From Nitrosomonas eutropha (GTDB lineage Bacteria > Pseudomonadota > Gammaproteobacteria > Burkholderiales > Nitrosomonadaceae), in contig NZ_FPBL01000002.1 in assembly GCF_900116685.1 (NCBI RefSeq), positions 1-64,000 of the forward strand: a DNA stretch of 64,000 nt, given 5' to 3'. Below the pieces are notes generated by a model. It was not told the DNA's origin. It worked only from the letters and a program-made list of their open reading frames with translations, and did not search any database. The position numbers and the translations under genes are program-made. Within the stretch, counting starts at the first letter, position 1, and each line of letters opens with the position of its first letter. This document shows positions 17,777-27,028 of the stretch, piece after piece.

Positions 17777-18427
17777 CTATATGTTTGCAGGAATTGCTGC
17801 ATTAAACGCTTCCAGCAAAGGTTGTATCGTGGGATTTTTCAGCTTCAACGCCGCCTGATTTACAATCAGGCGAGCTGAGATTGGCATAATTTCCTCGACT
17901 GCTTGCAAACGATTTGCTTTGAGTGTTCCGCCAGTCGAAACCAGATCAACAATTGCATCCGCCAAGTCAACAAGCGGAGCAAGCTCCATTGAACCATATA
18001 ATTTGATCAGATCGACATGCATCCCTTTTGCAGCAAAATGGCTGCGCGCAGTTTTGACATATTTGGTAGCCACACGCAAGCGTGCACCTTGAAAAACTGC
18101 TGAAGCGTAATCATAGCTGTCTCGCACTGCAACCATCATGCGACAGCGGGCGATTTTTAAATCCAGAGGCTGATATAGTCCGACTCCATCATGCTCCAGC
18201 AGCACATCTTTCCCGGCCACACCCAGATCAGCGGCACCATATTGCACGTAAGTCGGTACATCTGTAGCTCGCACCATGACAAGCCTGATATCGGGACGAT
18301 TAGTCCCAATAATCAGCTTACGAGAAGTGTCCGGATCATCCAGCGGGACAATGCCAGCAGCTTTCAGAAACGGGATGGTATCCTCAAAGATTCGCCCTTT
18401 AGAAAGAGCTATAGTGATATCCGGCAT
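17777..18427 (-). CDS. hisG: ATP phosphoribosyltransferase, short form
   Basis: The 216-residue enzyme joins ATP and PRPP in the first, feedback-regulated step of histidine synthesis. [16 protein letters not shown] at the start, [14 protein letters not shown] and [16 protein letters not shown] fit HisG. It lacks the C-terminal regulatory domain of the 300-residue form. Short HisG needs the HisRS-like partner HisZ, which is not in this window. It precedes hisD. Confidence 0.95.
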   Translation of the reverse strand: MPDITIALSKGRIFEDTIPFLKAAGIVPLDDPDTSRKLIIGTNRPDIRLVMVRATDVPTYVQYGAADLGVAGKDVLLEHDGVGLYQPLDLKIARCRMMVAVRDSYDYASAVFQGARLRVATKYVKTARSHFAAKGMHVDLIKLYGSMELAPLVDLADAIVDLVSTGGTLKANRLQAVEEIMPISARLIVNQAALKLKNPTIQPLLEAFNAAIPANI

Positions 18428-18436
18428 TAACTGTTG

Positions 18437-19075
18437 TTATGCGAGATTTGCAGCAGCAAATTCCCAGTTAATCAATTTCTCGATTACTGTATTAACGTAA
18501 TCAGGGCGACGATTCTGGAAATCCAGATAGTAAGCATGTTCCCACACATCAATCGTTAACAGAGGACGAATATTGCGAGTCAAAGGTGAATCCGCATTGC
18601 TTGTTTTGACAATGGATAATTTCGTTCCTTCTTGTACAAGCCAAGCCCAGCCGCTACCAAATTGTGTAATCGCTGCATTGGCAAATTCCTGTTTAAAGGC
18701 CTCTACGCTGCCGAATGCTTCTTCAATTTTCTGTTTTAATGCAGCAGGAGGCTCACCCCCCCCATTGGGACTGAGGCTGTTCCAGTAAAACATGTGGTTC
18801 CAAACCTGTGCTGCATTATTGAAAATCCCGATTTTATCAGCATGGTCAGCTGTGGCCGTAATAATCTGTTCCAGCGATTGCCCAGCAAATGGAGTGCCTG
18901 CAACGAGTTTATTCAGATTATCTACATAGCCTTTATGGTGTTTGCCGTAATGAAAACTTAATGTATGAGCAGAAATAACTGGTTCCAGCGCGTTATCCGC
19001 ATAAGGAAGGGGAGGCAATACATATACATTACCTGATTGTGCTGCTTTCGAAAAATTATCCAGACTGGTACTCAT
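18437..19075 (-). CDS. sodB: Superoxide dismutase, Fe type
   Basis: The 212-residue enzyme converts superoxide to hydrogen peroxide and oxygen in the cytoplasm. Metal ligands by position are His37, His94, Asp176 (DVWEHAYY) and His180. [14 protein letters not shown] and NGGGEP are typical of the iron class. The start at 19075 is chosen for AAAGGAGAGAAA directly upstream; an earlier in-frame ATG at 19120 has no such site. An N-terminal extension of about ten residues precedes the usual VLPPLPY. It lies between exbD and hisG. Confidence 0.94.
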   Translation of the reverse strand: MSTSLDNFSKAAQSGNVYVLPPLPYADNALEPVISAHTLSFHYGKHHKGYVDNLNKLVAGTPFAGQSLEQIITATADHADKIGIFNNAAQVWNHMFYWNSLSPNGGGEPPAALKQKIEEAFGSVEAFKQEFANAAITQFGSGWAWLVQEGTKLSIVKTSNADSPLTRNIRPLLTIDVWEHAYYLDFQNRRPDYVNTVIEKLINWEFAAANLA

Positions 19076-19146
19076 TTTCTCTCCTTTATTTCTGAAAACA
19101 AATTTGAATAATGAAATCATACGATTGAATGTTATTAGTAAAAATG

Positions 19147-19581
19147 TTATTGGCTGGCGCCCGTAACTTCTGTAGTAAAAGTCACCTGATTATATCCAGC
19201 TGTTCTTGCAGCCTCCATAATCGTGATAACTGACTGATGAGTAGCTTTTGCATCAGCACTGATTACAATAACCGGGTTGTCCTGATCTCGGGCAGCTGAT
19301 CGCAAGGCATCCCGCAAACCTTCAATGCTGGTGAATTTTATTGGACTATGGTTAATCGTATAGTCGCCCGCTGCACTGACTGATATATCAATCATCTTTG
19401 AAGCATCTGATGCGTGATCTTCTTCAGTAGCAGTTGCTTGTGGCAATGTTATTTCCAGCTCTGAAAACTTCGAGTAGGTAGTGGTAATTACCAGAAAAAT
19501 AAGAATTACCAGTAGCACATCAATCATAGGGACGAGATTGATCTCGGGCTCTTCTTTTTTTTGTCCTCGCTGAAAATTCAT
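19147..19581 (-). CDS. exbD: ExbD/TolR-family proton-channel subunit
   Basis: The 144-residue inner-membrane protein has one N-terminal transmembrane helix (about 17-37) carrying the family aspartate ([12 protein letters not shown]), and a periplasmic domain. ExbD works with ExbB to couple the proton gradient to TonB (or TolR with TolQ to TolA). No exbB, tolQ or tonB lies beside it, so its partner must be encoded elsewhere. It is divergent from purE across 180 bp. ExbD rather than TolR is a likely but unproven choice. Confidence 0.85.
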   Translation of the reverse strand: MNFQRGQKKEEPEINLVPMIDVLLVILIFLVITTTYSKFSELEITLPQATATEEDHASDASKMIDISVSAAGDYTINHSPIKFTSIEGLRDALRSAARDQDNPVIVISADAKATHQSVITIMEAARTAGYNQVTFTTEVTGASQ

Positions 19582-19761
19582 TAGATTTTGGATATTAGGG
19601 CCAGTAAAACTGCTGAATCCACCCTGCTGGGATTACTCCAGCAAATTGGGATTTGCTCTTAAAACTTGCAAGCTGATGAACTATTCTAGTTTATTATTAC
19701 CACTTTCACCATGCTTAGGTATATTTCGAGTTATTCCGGATTTTTGTAAAAGGTCTTTCAA

Positions 19762-20259
19762 GTGGATCGTCCAGCAGTCAGTGTTGTAATGGGCAGCAGC
19801 AGCGATTGGCATATCATGCAGCATGCTGCAAATATTTTGAAGAAATTCTGTATCCCGCATGAAACCATAATTGTCTCAGCGCACCGCACACCCGACAGGA
19901 TGTTCGACTACGCTGAAGCGGCGCATGAACGTGGAATCAAATGTATTATTGCCGGAGCAGGTGGTGCGGCACATCTGCCAGGGATGATTGCTGCCAAGAC
20001 CACACTGCCTGTTCTTGGCGTTCCGGTTACTTCAAAGCACTTACAGGGCATTGATTCACTCCTGTCCATCGTACAAATGCCCAAAGGGGTGCCGGTTGCC
20101 ACTTTCGCTATTGGCGAGGCCGGTGCGGTGAATGCTGCGCTGTTTGCCGTTGCCATGCTGGCTGGGGAGGATACCCTGTTGGCCGAGAAACTTGATCAGT
20201 TTCGCAAGGATCAGGCAGCTTCTGTTGCCGCAATGACTCTCCCTGAATCATGTATATAA
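19762..20259 (+). CDS. purE: N5-carboxyaminoimidazole ribonucleotide mutase
   Basis: The 165-residue class I PurE converts N5-CAIR to CAIR in purine synthesis. Active-site loops are visible: [15 protein letters not shown] and [11 protein letters not shown]. The start is a GTG at 19762 with AAAAGG upstream. Its end overlaps the purK start by 10 bases, so the two are coupled. First gene of purE-purK-purC. Confidence 0.96.
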   Translation: MDRPAVSVVMGSSSDWHIMQHAANILKKFCIPHETIIVSAHRTPDRMFDYAEAAHERGIKCIIAGAGGAAHLPGMIAAKTTLPVLGVPVTSKHLQGIDSLLSIVQMPKGVPVATFAIGEAGAVNAALFAVAMLAGEDTLLAEKLDQFRKDQAASVAAMTLPESCI

Positions 20260-21380
20260 GACCAGGCACCATGCTAGGCATGTTGGGTGGCGGACAACTG
20301 GGAAGAATGTTCACCATGGCAGCACAGCAAATGGGTTACCGGGTAACTGTACTTGATCCGGCCGCAGAAAGTCCTGCCGCAAACATTGCTGAACGCCATC
20401 TGCAAGCAGATTATCTGGATTATCGGGCACTGGATGAATTAGGATCAACATGTGCCGCAGTCACCATCGAATTTGAAAATGTCCCCGCTCAGGCACTACA
20501 CTATCTGGCGCAACGCTGTATAGTCAGCCCTGATGCCAAAAGTGTCTCAATCGCACAAGACCGTATCCTTGAGAAACAATTTCTTATAGAAAATGGTTTT
20601 CCAGTTGTGCCTTTCGTCGCTATCCGTAGCGAAAAGGATATATCCCGGAAAATTGATGCATCCTTACTCCCCGGTATACTCAAAATCAGTCAGTTTGGTT
20701 ATGACGGTAAAGGACAAATACAAATTGAAAACGCGAGTATTTTGCTTGAACGATTTGCTGATTTGGGAAGCAGGCCCTGCGTACTGGAAAAGCGATTACC
20801 GCTTGCCCATGAAATTTCCGTTATTCTTGCTCGTGATAATCGCAATCAGATTACTTTCTTTCCCGTTCCGGAAAACAGGCACGTAAAAGGTATTCTTGAT
20901 ACAAGTATTGTACCAGCCGGGTTATCTGACAAGATCATTGAAGAAGCTTGTGAAATTGCGAGGCGAGTGGCTATAAGGCTGAATTATATTGGTGTTCTGT
21001 GTGTGGAATTTTTTGTTCTGAATAATGATCAGGTTCTGGTCAATGAAATTGCACCACGTCCGCACAACAGCGGACATTATTCGCTTGATGCCTGTATCAC
21101 CTCACAATTTGAGCAACAGGTTCGCGTATTGTGTGGGCTTCCACACGGCAGCACAAAACAGGTACAGGCTGCTGTAATGATTAATATACTCGGAGACCTG
21201 TGGCAAAATGATGAACCTGCCTGGAATCAGATATTACGTCACTCACAAGCCAAACTGCATTTGTACGGTAAACGTGAAGCAAAACCGGGTAGAAAAATGG
21301 GGCATTTCACTGTACTGGCAAACTCAACTGAAGAGGCTTTTCTGCAAGCTCAGCATATCAGGCATGATTTCCAACCCTAA
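20250..21380 (+). CDS. purK: 5-(carboxyamino)imidazole ribonucleotide synthase
   Basis: The 376-residue ATP-grasp enzyme makes N5-CAIR from AIR, bicarbonate and ATP, the substrate of Pur[13 protein letters not shown] at the N-terminus, [12 protein letters not shown] and [13 protein letters not shown] are typical. The ATG at 20250 overlaps the end of purE; a later ATG at 20271 would cut into the conserved first strand and is less likely. Confidence 0.96.
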   Translation: MYIRPGTMLGMLGGGQLGRMFTMAAQQMGYRVTVLDPAAESPAANIAERHLQADYLDYRALDELGSTCAAVTIEFENVPAQALHYLAQRCIVSPDAKSVSIAQDRILEKQFLIENGFPVVPFVAIRSEKDISRKIDASLLPGILKISQFGYDGKGQIQIENASILLERFADLGSRPCVLEKRLPLAHEISVILARDNRNQITFFPVPENRHVKGILDTSIVPAGLSDKIIEEACEIARRVAIRLNYIGVLCVEFFVLNNDQVLVNEIAPRPHNSGHYSLDACITSQFEQQVRVLCGLPHGSTKQVQAAVMINILGDLWQNDEPAWNQILRHSQAKLHLYGKREAKPGRKMGHFTVLANSTEEAFLQAQHIRHDFQP

Positions 21381-21413
21381 TACAACACACCAGGAATAAG
21401 CTCCCCATCAACC

Positions 21414-22301
21414 ATGACAACTGCGACGCTGCTTGAAACCAATATAACAAGCCTCCCCCTGCTACACCGGGGAAAAGTACGGGATATTTATGTGGTAGAT
21501 GAAAACAACCTGCTGATTATACAAACAGATCGCATTTCTGCTTTTGATGTAATATTACCGACCCCGATTCCAGGAAAAGGTAAGATCCTGACAAAAATTT
21601 CCCGTTTCTGGTTCGAGAGACTAGCTCATATTATTCCCAACCACCTTACCGACATACCACCCGAATCCGTTATTCTGCCTGGAGAACGAGATCAGGTTAC
21701 AGACCGCGCTTTTATTGTCAAAAAATTGAAGCCACTCCCTATCGAGGCAATCGTACGCGGTTATATTTCTGGCTCTGGTTGGAGAGATTATCAGCACAGC
21801 GGTACCATTTGTGGCATTACTCTGCCTGAGGGATTGCGAGAGGCTGATAGAATTCCTGGTGGCGCAATTTTTACGCCATCAACTAAAGCGCAAGCAGGAT
21901 CACATGATGAGAATATTTCATATACCTCTTGCGAACAAATATTGGGAGCACCGCTTGCTTCAGTTGTCAGCAAATATGCAATTGCACTTTACAGCGCTGC
22001 AGCTGACTATGCGTTGACGCGAAATATTATTATTGCTGATACCAAGTTTGAATTTGGCCTGGATGATAACAATCAGATTTACCTGATCGATGAAGCACTA
22101 ACACCGGACTCCTCTCGTTTCTGGCCTACTGAAGGCTATCAGCCTGGTAAAACCCCATCTAGTTATGATAAACAGTTTATTCGCGACTGGCTGGAACAAA
22201 CTGGCTGGAACAAAACCCCACCTGCTCCTGCTATTCCAGCTGAAATTCTCACGAAAACAGTAGAAAAATATCAGGAAGCATATCAAGTATTGGTGCAGTA
22301 A
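21414..22301 (+). CDS. purC: SAICAR synthetase
   Basis: The 295-residue enzyme condenses CAIR with aspartate to give SAICAR. Landmarks: LLHRGKVRDIYVVD, QTDRISAFDVI, VRGYISGSGWRDY, IADTKFEFG and DEALTPDSSRFW. It is of the longer (about 295-305) eukaryote-like class common in betaproteobacteria. It follows purK by 33 bp and converges on the EAL-domain gene. Confidence 0.96.
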   Translation: MTTATLLETNITSLPLLHRGKVRDIYVVDENNLLIIQTDRISAFDVILPTPIPGKGKILTKISRFWFERLAHIIPNHLTDIPPESVILPGERDQVTDRAFIVKKLKPLPIEAIVRGYISGSGWRDYQHSGTICGITLPEGLREADRIPGGAIFTPSTKAQAGSHDENISYTSCEQILGAPLASVVSKYAIALYSAAADYALTRNIIIADTKFEFGLDDNNQIYLIDEALTPDSSRFWPTEGYQPGKTPSSYDKQFIRDWLEQTGWNKTPPAPAIPAEILTKTVEKYQEAYQVLVQ

Positions 22302-22316
22302 TAACATACTTGCAAC

Positions 22317-23900
22317 TCATGGTAAGTTAATAGTGGAGCGACTTATGGTTTCAATCGGGTGTGGCCGTCCGACAGCAAATCCCTGAGCATAATCGATCCC
22401 AATTTCTGCGAGTTTTTCCAGAATAGCTTGTGTTTCTACCAGCTCTCCTATTGTCTCGATCTTTAGAGCACGCGCAAATTTGTTGATATTCTCAATTTTT
22501 TTCAGATCTTCTGCATTGCGTAAAATGTTACAAACTATGCTGCCATCTATCTTCAAAAAATCTGCTCTGATGTACTTCAATAAATCAAATGATGTACGGT
22601 CATGATTGAAGCTACATAATGAAACCAGGCACCCTAATTGCTGCATTTTCTTTACAAACAGTACTGTATTTTGCAAATTGGCTATAACATCAAATGTTTC
22701 TATTTCAAAACATAATTTATCAGGCGATACCTTGGCACTCTTCAGGAGATCTTGAACGTGATCAACAAACGCCGGATCTTTAAGTGTGCTACCGGATAAA
22801 TTTATACAAAATGAAATTTCAGTGCCAATATTCTTTTTTGAAAGGTATTGGATAATTTTCTTCACGACCCATCTGTCCAGACGCGGCATCAGGTTATGTT
22901 TTTCGACAAGCGGGAGAAACGCGCCCGGAGGAATAAGACTAGATTCTTCCTCTGCCATACGAATAAGGATTTCGTAGTAGATTGCAGCATCCTGACCAGG
23001 TTTAACCGGCAGTATTTTCTGACAAAAAAGACGGAACTCCTCTTGCTCAATAGCCAGGATAATACGGCTGGATGAATCTGTAGGTGCTCGTGCCGGTTGA
23101 TATGTCGTGTCTCCGCCTGAATACTGGGTAAGCTTTCTTTTCCGCAATTGCTCATTTTCAGATACAGATTTTTCTTTAAGATTCTCCAGAGACAGCTCGT
23201 CTTTCTTCATGAACCGAGGTGTATAAAGAGTATAAAACCCGATTACCTTTCCGCCAGAATCGAAATGCGGTATTAAATGAGCGGTAACTAAACAGATAGA
23301 TTGATTTGGAAGTTGCTGAATTTGTTGATTTTGCACCGTATCGCCAGATAATACACGTCCGATTTCATGCTTGATATGGGTATAAAATGATCCATTGAGA
23401 AACTCATGCAAAAATCGATTTTCTATTTGTTCGGATCTTAATCCAAACCATTGACGAAAAGCCCGGTTGTGATAGCGGCATTGCTGCTCTGAATTAAAGT
23501 AAGCCAGCATGACTGGGAAGTTTTCATCTACAATTTGTAGCTTGGCTTTATTCTCCGAAGAAGTTTTTTCAGCCCAGATTCGATATTTTATTTCATTGGC
23601 AAGACGTTCTTTTTGAGCAGCCAACTGTGCAAATTGTGTTGAAAATATTTTTTCAGTATGCACAATCTGGATAATTGTAATTAGTATTGTTGTTACCAGA
23701 ATTACCCATAACCCTGTAATGACATGTGGTTCAATAGAGAGCATGGAACGATCCAGCGCGATCAACAAACCGGCAACAACCATTGTTATAGCTGTCGGTA
23801 GAAAAGGTTTAATCGTATTGATTTTTGAGTAGCTATACATAGCTGTGAGGGCAATCTGGTTAAAAAATCTTGTTTCCCTAAAACTAACTATAAGATCCAA
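22317..23900 (-). CDS. Membrane PAS-EAL protein, probably without phosphodiesterase activity
   Basis: The 527-residue protein has two membrane helices (about 32-50 and 60-80), a coiled linker, a PAS-like domain (about 120-230) and an EAL-type domain (about 285-525). EAL domains hydrolyse cyclic-di-GMP. Here the signature reads EIL (310-312), the metal-binding DDFG is replaced by C429-S430-F431-N432, while Asn367 and LKID (449-452) remain. With both aspartates missing it should not hydrolyse c-di-GMP but might bind it or another partner. It overlaps the upstream RpfE-like gene by 17 bases. A start at Met21 is an alternative. Confidence 0.85.
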   Translation of the reverse strand: MDLIVSFRETRFFNQIALTAMYSYSKINTIKPFLPTAITMVVAGLLIALDRSMLSIEPHVITGLWVILVTTILITIIQIVHTEKIFSTQFAQLAAQKERLANEIKYRIWAEKTSSENKAKLQIVDENFPVMLAYFNSEQQCRYHNRAFRQWFGLRSEQIENRFLHEFLNGSFYTHIKHEIGRVLSGDTVQNQQIQQLPNQSICLVTAHLIPHFDSGGKVIGFYTLYTPRFMKKDELSLENLKEKSVSENEQLRKRKLTQYSGGDTTYQPARAPTDSSSRIILAIEQEEFRLFCQKILPVKPGQDAAIYYEILIRMAEEESSLIPPGAFLPLVEKHNLMPRLDRWVVKKIIQYLSKKNIGTEISFCINLSGSTLKDPAFVDHVQDLLKSAKVSPDKLCFEIETFDVIANLQNTVLFVKKMQQLGCLVSLCSFNHDRTSFDLLKYIRADFLKIDGSIVCNILRNAEDLKKIENINKFARALKIETIGELVETQAILEKLAEIGIDYAQGFAVGRPHPIETISRSTINLP

Positions 23901-24915
23901 ACGGACGTACAGCAGCCCAAAATTTCCAAAGGCTACCAGGTATTAACGTGAAGTTTCTGGTTGAATGTTCGCTGATAACTGTAAGCTTTAACTGAGTTAT
24001 TTGCTTTTTCCTCAATGCCTGAAGTAATGGAGCGAACCAGCCCTGCTCAATTTTCGTCAATTCATTTCTCCAATTGAATGCATCTCTGTAGTTAGCGTAC
24101 TTCTGGAGATTATCCAGAAATACCAATTGTCCACCTGAGTCATCAGAGTATCTTAGTAACTCGCCTGCATCTTCCGGCAAATCATGACACGTAACTTTTG
24201 CCATTTTTGCCAGAGCAGAAGCAAGAATGTGATTGCTCCAAATTCTGGTATAGGGCGCATGCACTTTCTGTGGCATAACGCCTCCTCCCCACACCCATAC
24301 GCTATTGACTACCAGATCTCCTTGAGCTTCTCTTATTTGATTTAACGGATGATCATATAAAAGCATTTGTATTTCATTGATTTTGCTGTTCCAGATCGAA
24401 CTATCATTACCATGGGGTAGAAGATTATTTATATTTTGACCAACCGCTTCGCTCAAGAGAAACGTTTGTAGCTCAGGTGTTTCACTACACCGTAGATACC
24501 AGCGGTCAGAATGAAGGGGTAGCAGGGTTAAACCATCATCTAAAATTAGCTCATTAATACTATCGGTAAATGAAATTGCTTCCTTTAGAGAAATATTCAA
24601 AATGTGATTGTCGCCCAAAAGTATATGGTTGTTTTTAATCCGGAGATGAACCGGGTCAACACGTAACCAATAATCATCTCTAAATTTGGCGCACCCTCCA
24701 TCCAACTGCAGAACTATGGGAGCAACGGGCCAATCATGCTGTTTTTGCACATTAAAAACCTCGCATAGCCAGGATTCTACGGTGCGCCCTGGATCTTCAG
24801 TACGGAGGCTTTTTGCAAGCATTGTTTCTAGTGCCGGCAATTCCAGGTGACGGTAAATATCTGCTTGCGAATTATCTGGCCAGAATAAGGCGGGAATACA
24901 TAAATGTAGATTCAT
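23884..24915 (-). CDS. Conserved RpfE-like protein of unknown biochemical role
   Basis: The 343-residue soluble protein begins NLHLCIPALFWPD and ends in a conserved LKLTVISE...W-FW segment. It resembles the proteobacterial group annotated as RpfE-type regulatory protein or phosphoglycerate-mutase-related protein; no catalytic motif is visible. It overlaps the EAL protein downstream by 17 bases, so the two are probably co-expressed, which is the best clue to its role. The name is from memory of the family and is uncertain. Confidence 0.55.
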   Translation of the reverse strand: MNLHLCIPALFWPDNSQADIYRHLELPALETMLAKSLRTEDPGRTVESWLCEVFNVQKQHDWPVAPIVLQLDGGCAKFRDDYWLRVDPVHLRIKNNHILLGDNHILNISLKEAISFTDSINELILDDGLTLLPLHSDRWYLRCSETPELQTFLLSEAVGQNINNLLPHGNDSSIWNSKINEIQMLLYDHPLNQIREAQGDLVVNSVWVWGGGVMPQKVHAPYTRIWSNHILASALAKMAKVTCHDLPEDAGELLRYSDDSGGQLVFLDNLQKYANYRDAFNWRNELTKIEQGWFAPLLQALRKKQITQLKLTVISEHSTRNFTLIPGSLWKFWAAVRPFGSYS

Positions 24916-25245
24916 ACAAAATTGGAAATAAATATAAAAGCATCATTGAAGCTATGCTCGCTGAGCAAAAGCAATTCATTGATGAAAAATCATAAAAACC
25001 ACATCGCCCTATGTTATTTACTGTTCACACACCCCTGACAATACAGCTTTATTACCCCGTTACAGAGTAATTAACATTTTTACACAAATATATAAAAGAT
25101 CTCTGCATACCCATGAAATTTTGCAGGAGAGCGAGGAAAGAAATTTAGCTGAAGTAGTTTTTGCTGATTGATTCAGGGGAGAAGGGAAGTTTTCCTCATT
25201 TTTCAGGGGATTCCCTCTTTTATGCTGCAACAGGACAGATTTTTC

Positions 25246-25803
25246 TTACTGATGGATCATTAATAAAAAATTTCTTGGCGGTTTTTTCAGATTCATGCCA
25301 ATATAGATGATTTGGGTGTCGATTTTTATCGTGCTGAAGTAGCTAGCATACTTTATTCTGGATAAACGTTTAGCAGTGCCAAAACACCATTCAACGATAT
25401 TTAGCACTTTTTGCTGATGCGTTTGTTTGTTTGCCAGCTTCTGCCAGGCGGAAAGTAGTTTGTTCTTGTAAGCCCGGACAACCAGGTGGTTACGGAAACG
25501 ACACAAGCTCGTTTCATCAGGAACAGCATCTGCCAGGGCACAGAAATACATAAAATCAATTCACACACAACACCTTCCCCAGCGTTGTAGCCGACAAACG
25601 ATGCCATTGGCTCAGCAGAATTGCTTTGAGCATCATCAGGTATCAAATAGTTCTTATCCGCTACCGCGCGATTAATCCCATTTATATAAACCACCTAAAC
25701 CTGACCTTGGCTGTTTCCAGTCAACCAACCTATCAATCTTCACTAATACGCTATCTTGCTTCAAACGGCGTGCCAGCTTGATCGATTCAAAACTTATTTG
25801 CAT
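25246..25803 (-). pseudogene. IS5-family transposase remnant
   Basis: The minus strand carries pieces of an IS5-type transposase in several frames. The N-terminus from ATG 25803 (MQISFESIKLARRLKQDSV) stops at 25672. The middle follows in other frames (DAVPDETSLCRFRNHLV). The C-terminus (VEWCFGTAKRL, then YASYFSTIKIDTQ) runs to 25246. The catalytic core between FRNHLV and the C-terminal part is deleted. GTAGTTTTT at 25154-25162 and its complement at 25886-25894 could mark the element's ends, but this is weak. The rest of 24916-26027 has no gene. Confidence 0.75.
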
Positions 25804-25927
25804 TTTGCAAACTTCGGTCAGATATTTATATCCCTCCATTTTAAGGATTCTTTGACCAATAGGAACAATTCTGCAGGGAGGCTTTAAAAACTACCAGTTG
25901 CAAAATTTTCAAAGATGAATATAATTT

Positions 25928-25942
25928 TAAGAACTATTCTCA
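25928..25942 (-). promoter_or_regulatory. Fur-box-like site upstream of bfd
   Basis: Read on the minus strand, TGAGAATAGTTCTTA matches the 15-mer Fur consensus TGATAATNATTATCA at 10 of 14 fixed positions. It lies about 85 bp upstream of bfd-bfr, genes often under Fur control. The match is moderate; binding is inferred. Confidence 0.35.
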
Positions 25943-26027
25943 TTATTGATTAGGATTATTGCAACAACTGTAATCAATTGAGTATACCCCGTGTTTTCTG
26001 AAAATTATTCGACAAAAGTTATCTTTC

Positions 26028-26228
26028 ATGTATATTTGTGTATGTAAGGGAGTAACTGAACGCGACATTCACGAGGCCGTAAAACAAGGTGCCGTAAGAA
26101 TGCGTGATCTAAGGAGCTGCTTGGGCGTTACCGGTCAATGTGGTATTTGTGCTTGCCATGCCAAGATAACCTTGGATAAGGTATTGAACCAGGAGCTTTC
26201 TCAACAAACTGCTGCAAGACCCTCCTGA
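26028..26228 (+). CDS. bfd: Bacterioferritin-associated ferredoxin
   Basis: The 66-residue [2Fe-2S] protein has Cys4 and Cys6 (YICVCKGVT) and the later pair in GQCGICAC, the BFD-fold ligand pattern. Bfd gives electrons to bacterioferritin haem so that stored ferric iron is released. It lies 53 bp before bfr in the same direction. A Fur-like site lies upstream. Confidence 0.9.
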   Translation: MYICVCKGVTERDIHEAVKQGAVRMRDLRSCLGVTGQCGICACHAKITLDKVLNQELSQQTAARPS

Positions 26229-26281
26229 AGTCTTTCTGACTTACTGAAGCTTGCAGGCTGATCATCCGGAGAAAGAAAATT

Positions 26282-26746
26282 ATGAAAGGTAATGCCGATA
26301 TAATTCGCTGGCTAAATCGTCAGCTACAGCTCGAATTGACTGCTATCAATCAATATTTTCTTCATGCTCGCATGTATAAGAACTGGGGATTTAATAAACT
26401 CGGTGAGCATGAATACCACGAATCTATCGAAGAAATGAAGCATGCGGATCAATTAATTGAGCGCATTCTTTTTCTTGAGGGCTTGCCTAATCTACAAGAA
26501 CTTGGGAAATTGATGATAGGTGAAAATGCACAAGAATGTATAGCTTGTGACCTCGAGCTGGAACGTGCAGGCCGGGAAACTCTCATAAGTGCGATAGCTG
26601 CTTGTGAAACAGCACAGGATTTTGTCTCACGTGAAATTTTTAAAGAGATTCTTGAGGATACAGAAGAGCACATTGACTGGCTGGAAACACAGCAAGACGT
26701 AATTCAAAATATCGGTCTCCAGAACTGGCTGCAGAGCCAGATTTAA
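26282..26746 (+). CDS. bfr: Bacterioferritin with altered ferroxidase ligand
   Basis: The 154-residue protein forms a 24-mer haem-containing iron store. By position it keeps Glu18, Glu51, the haem ligand Met52, His54, Glu94 and His130. However, the last ferroxidase pair, normally Glu127-x-x-His130, reads Thr127-Glu-Glu-His130. Residue numbering matches E. coli Bfr without gaps to this point. The subunit may be weak in iron oxidation, may use the shifted Glu128, or may partner with a second Bfr made elsewhere. AAGAAA-type purines precede the ATG. The gap after it (26747-27028) shows no gene. Confidence 0.93.
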   Translation: MKGNADIIRWLNRQLQLELTAINQYFLHARMYKNWGFNKLGEHEYHESIEEMKHADQLIERILFLEGLPNLQELGKLMIGENAQECIACDLELERAGRETLISAIAACETAQDFVSREIFKEILEDTEEHIDWLETQQDVIQNIGLQNWLQSQI

Positions 26747-27028
26747 TAGCTTGTCATCTGATCTGCCGTCAAATATGCATCTGCAGGGCTATTTTATAAC
26801 TGAAAACAACACAAGGCATCAGGGAGTCGGAAGCAGCACACTTCCCTTTTGTCTGCATCAGAATAAGAATATGGCTGGATCTAATCATAACCAGTTAGAT
26901 TCAGCCAGTGCTGCTTCTGTATGCAATCGTCTGCATATCGTCTATTACTGATCGAAATTAGAAATGTGCTGATAGAATACAAGTCTAGCTTGCTATTTTA
27001 TTAATATCTGTATTTCTAACTTAGTATT

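Noticed and set aside
24813-24995. 60-residue plus-strand frame overlapping the RpfE-like gene start
   Set aside because: It is antisense to a better supported gene and shows no family resemblance.
26751-26951. 66-residue frame after bfr
   Set aside because: No ribosome site, low-complexity composition and no motif.
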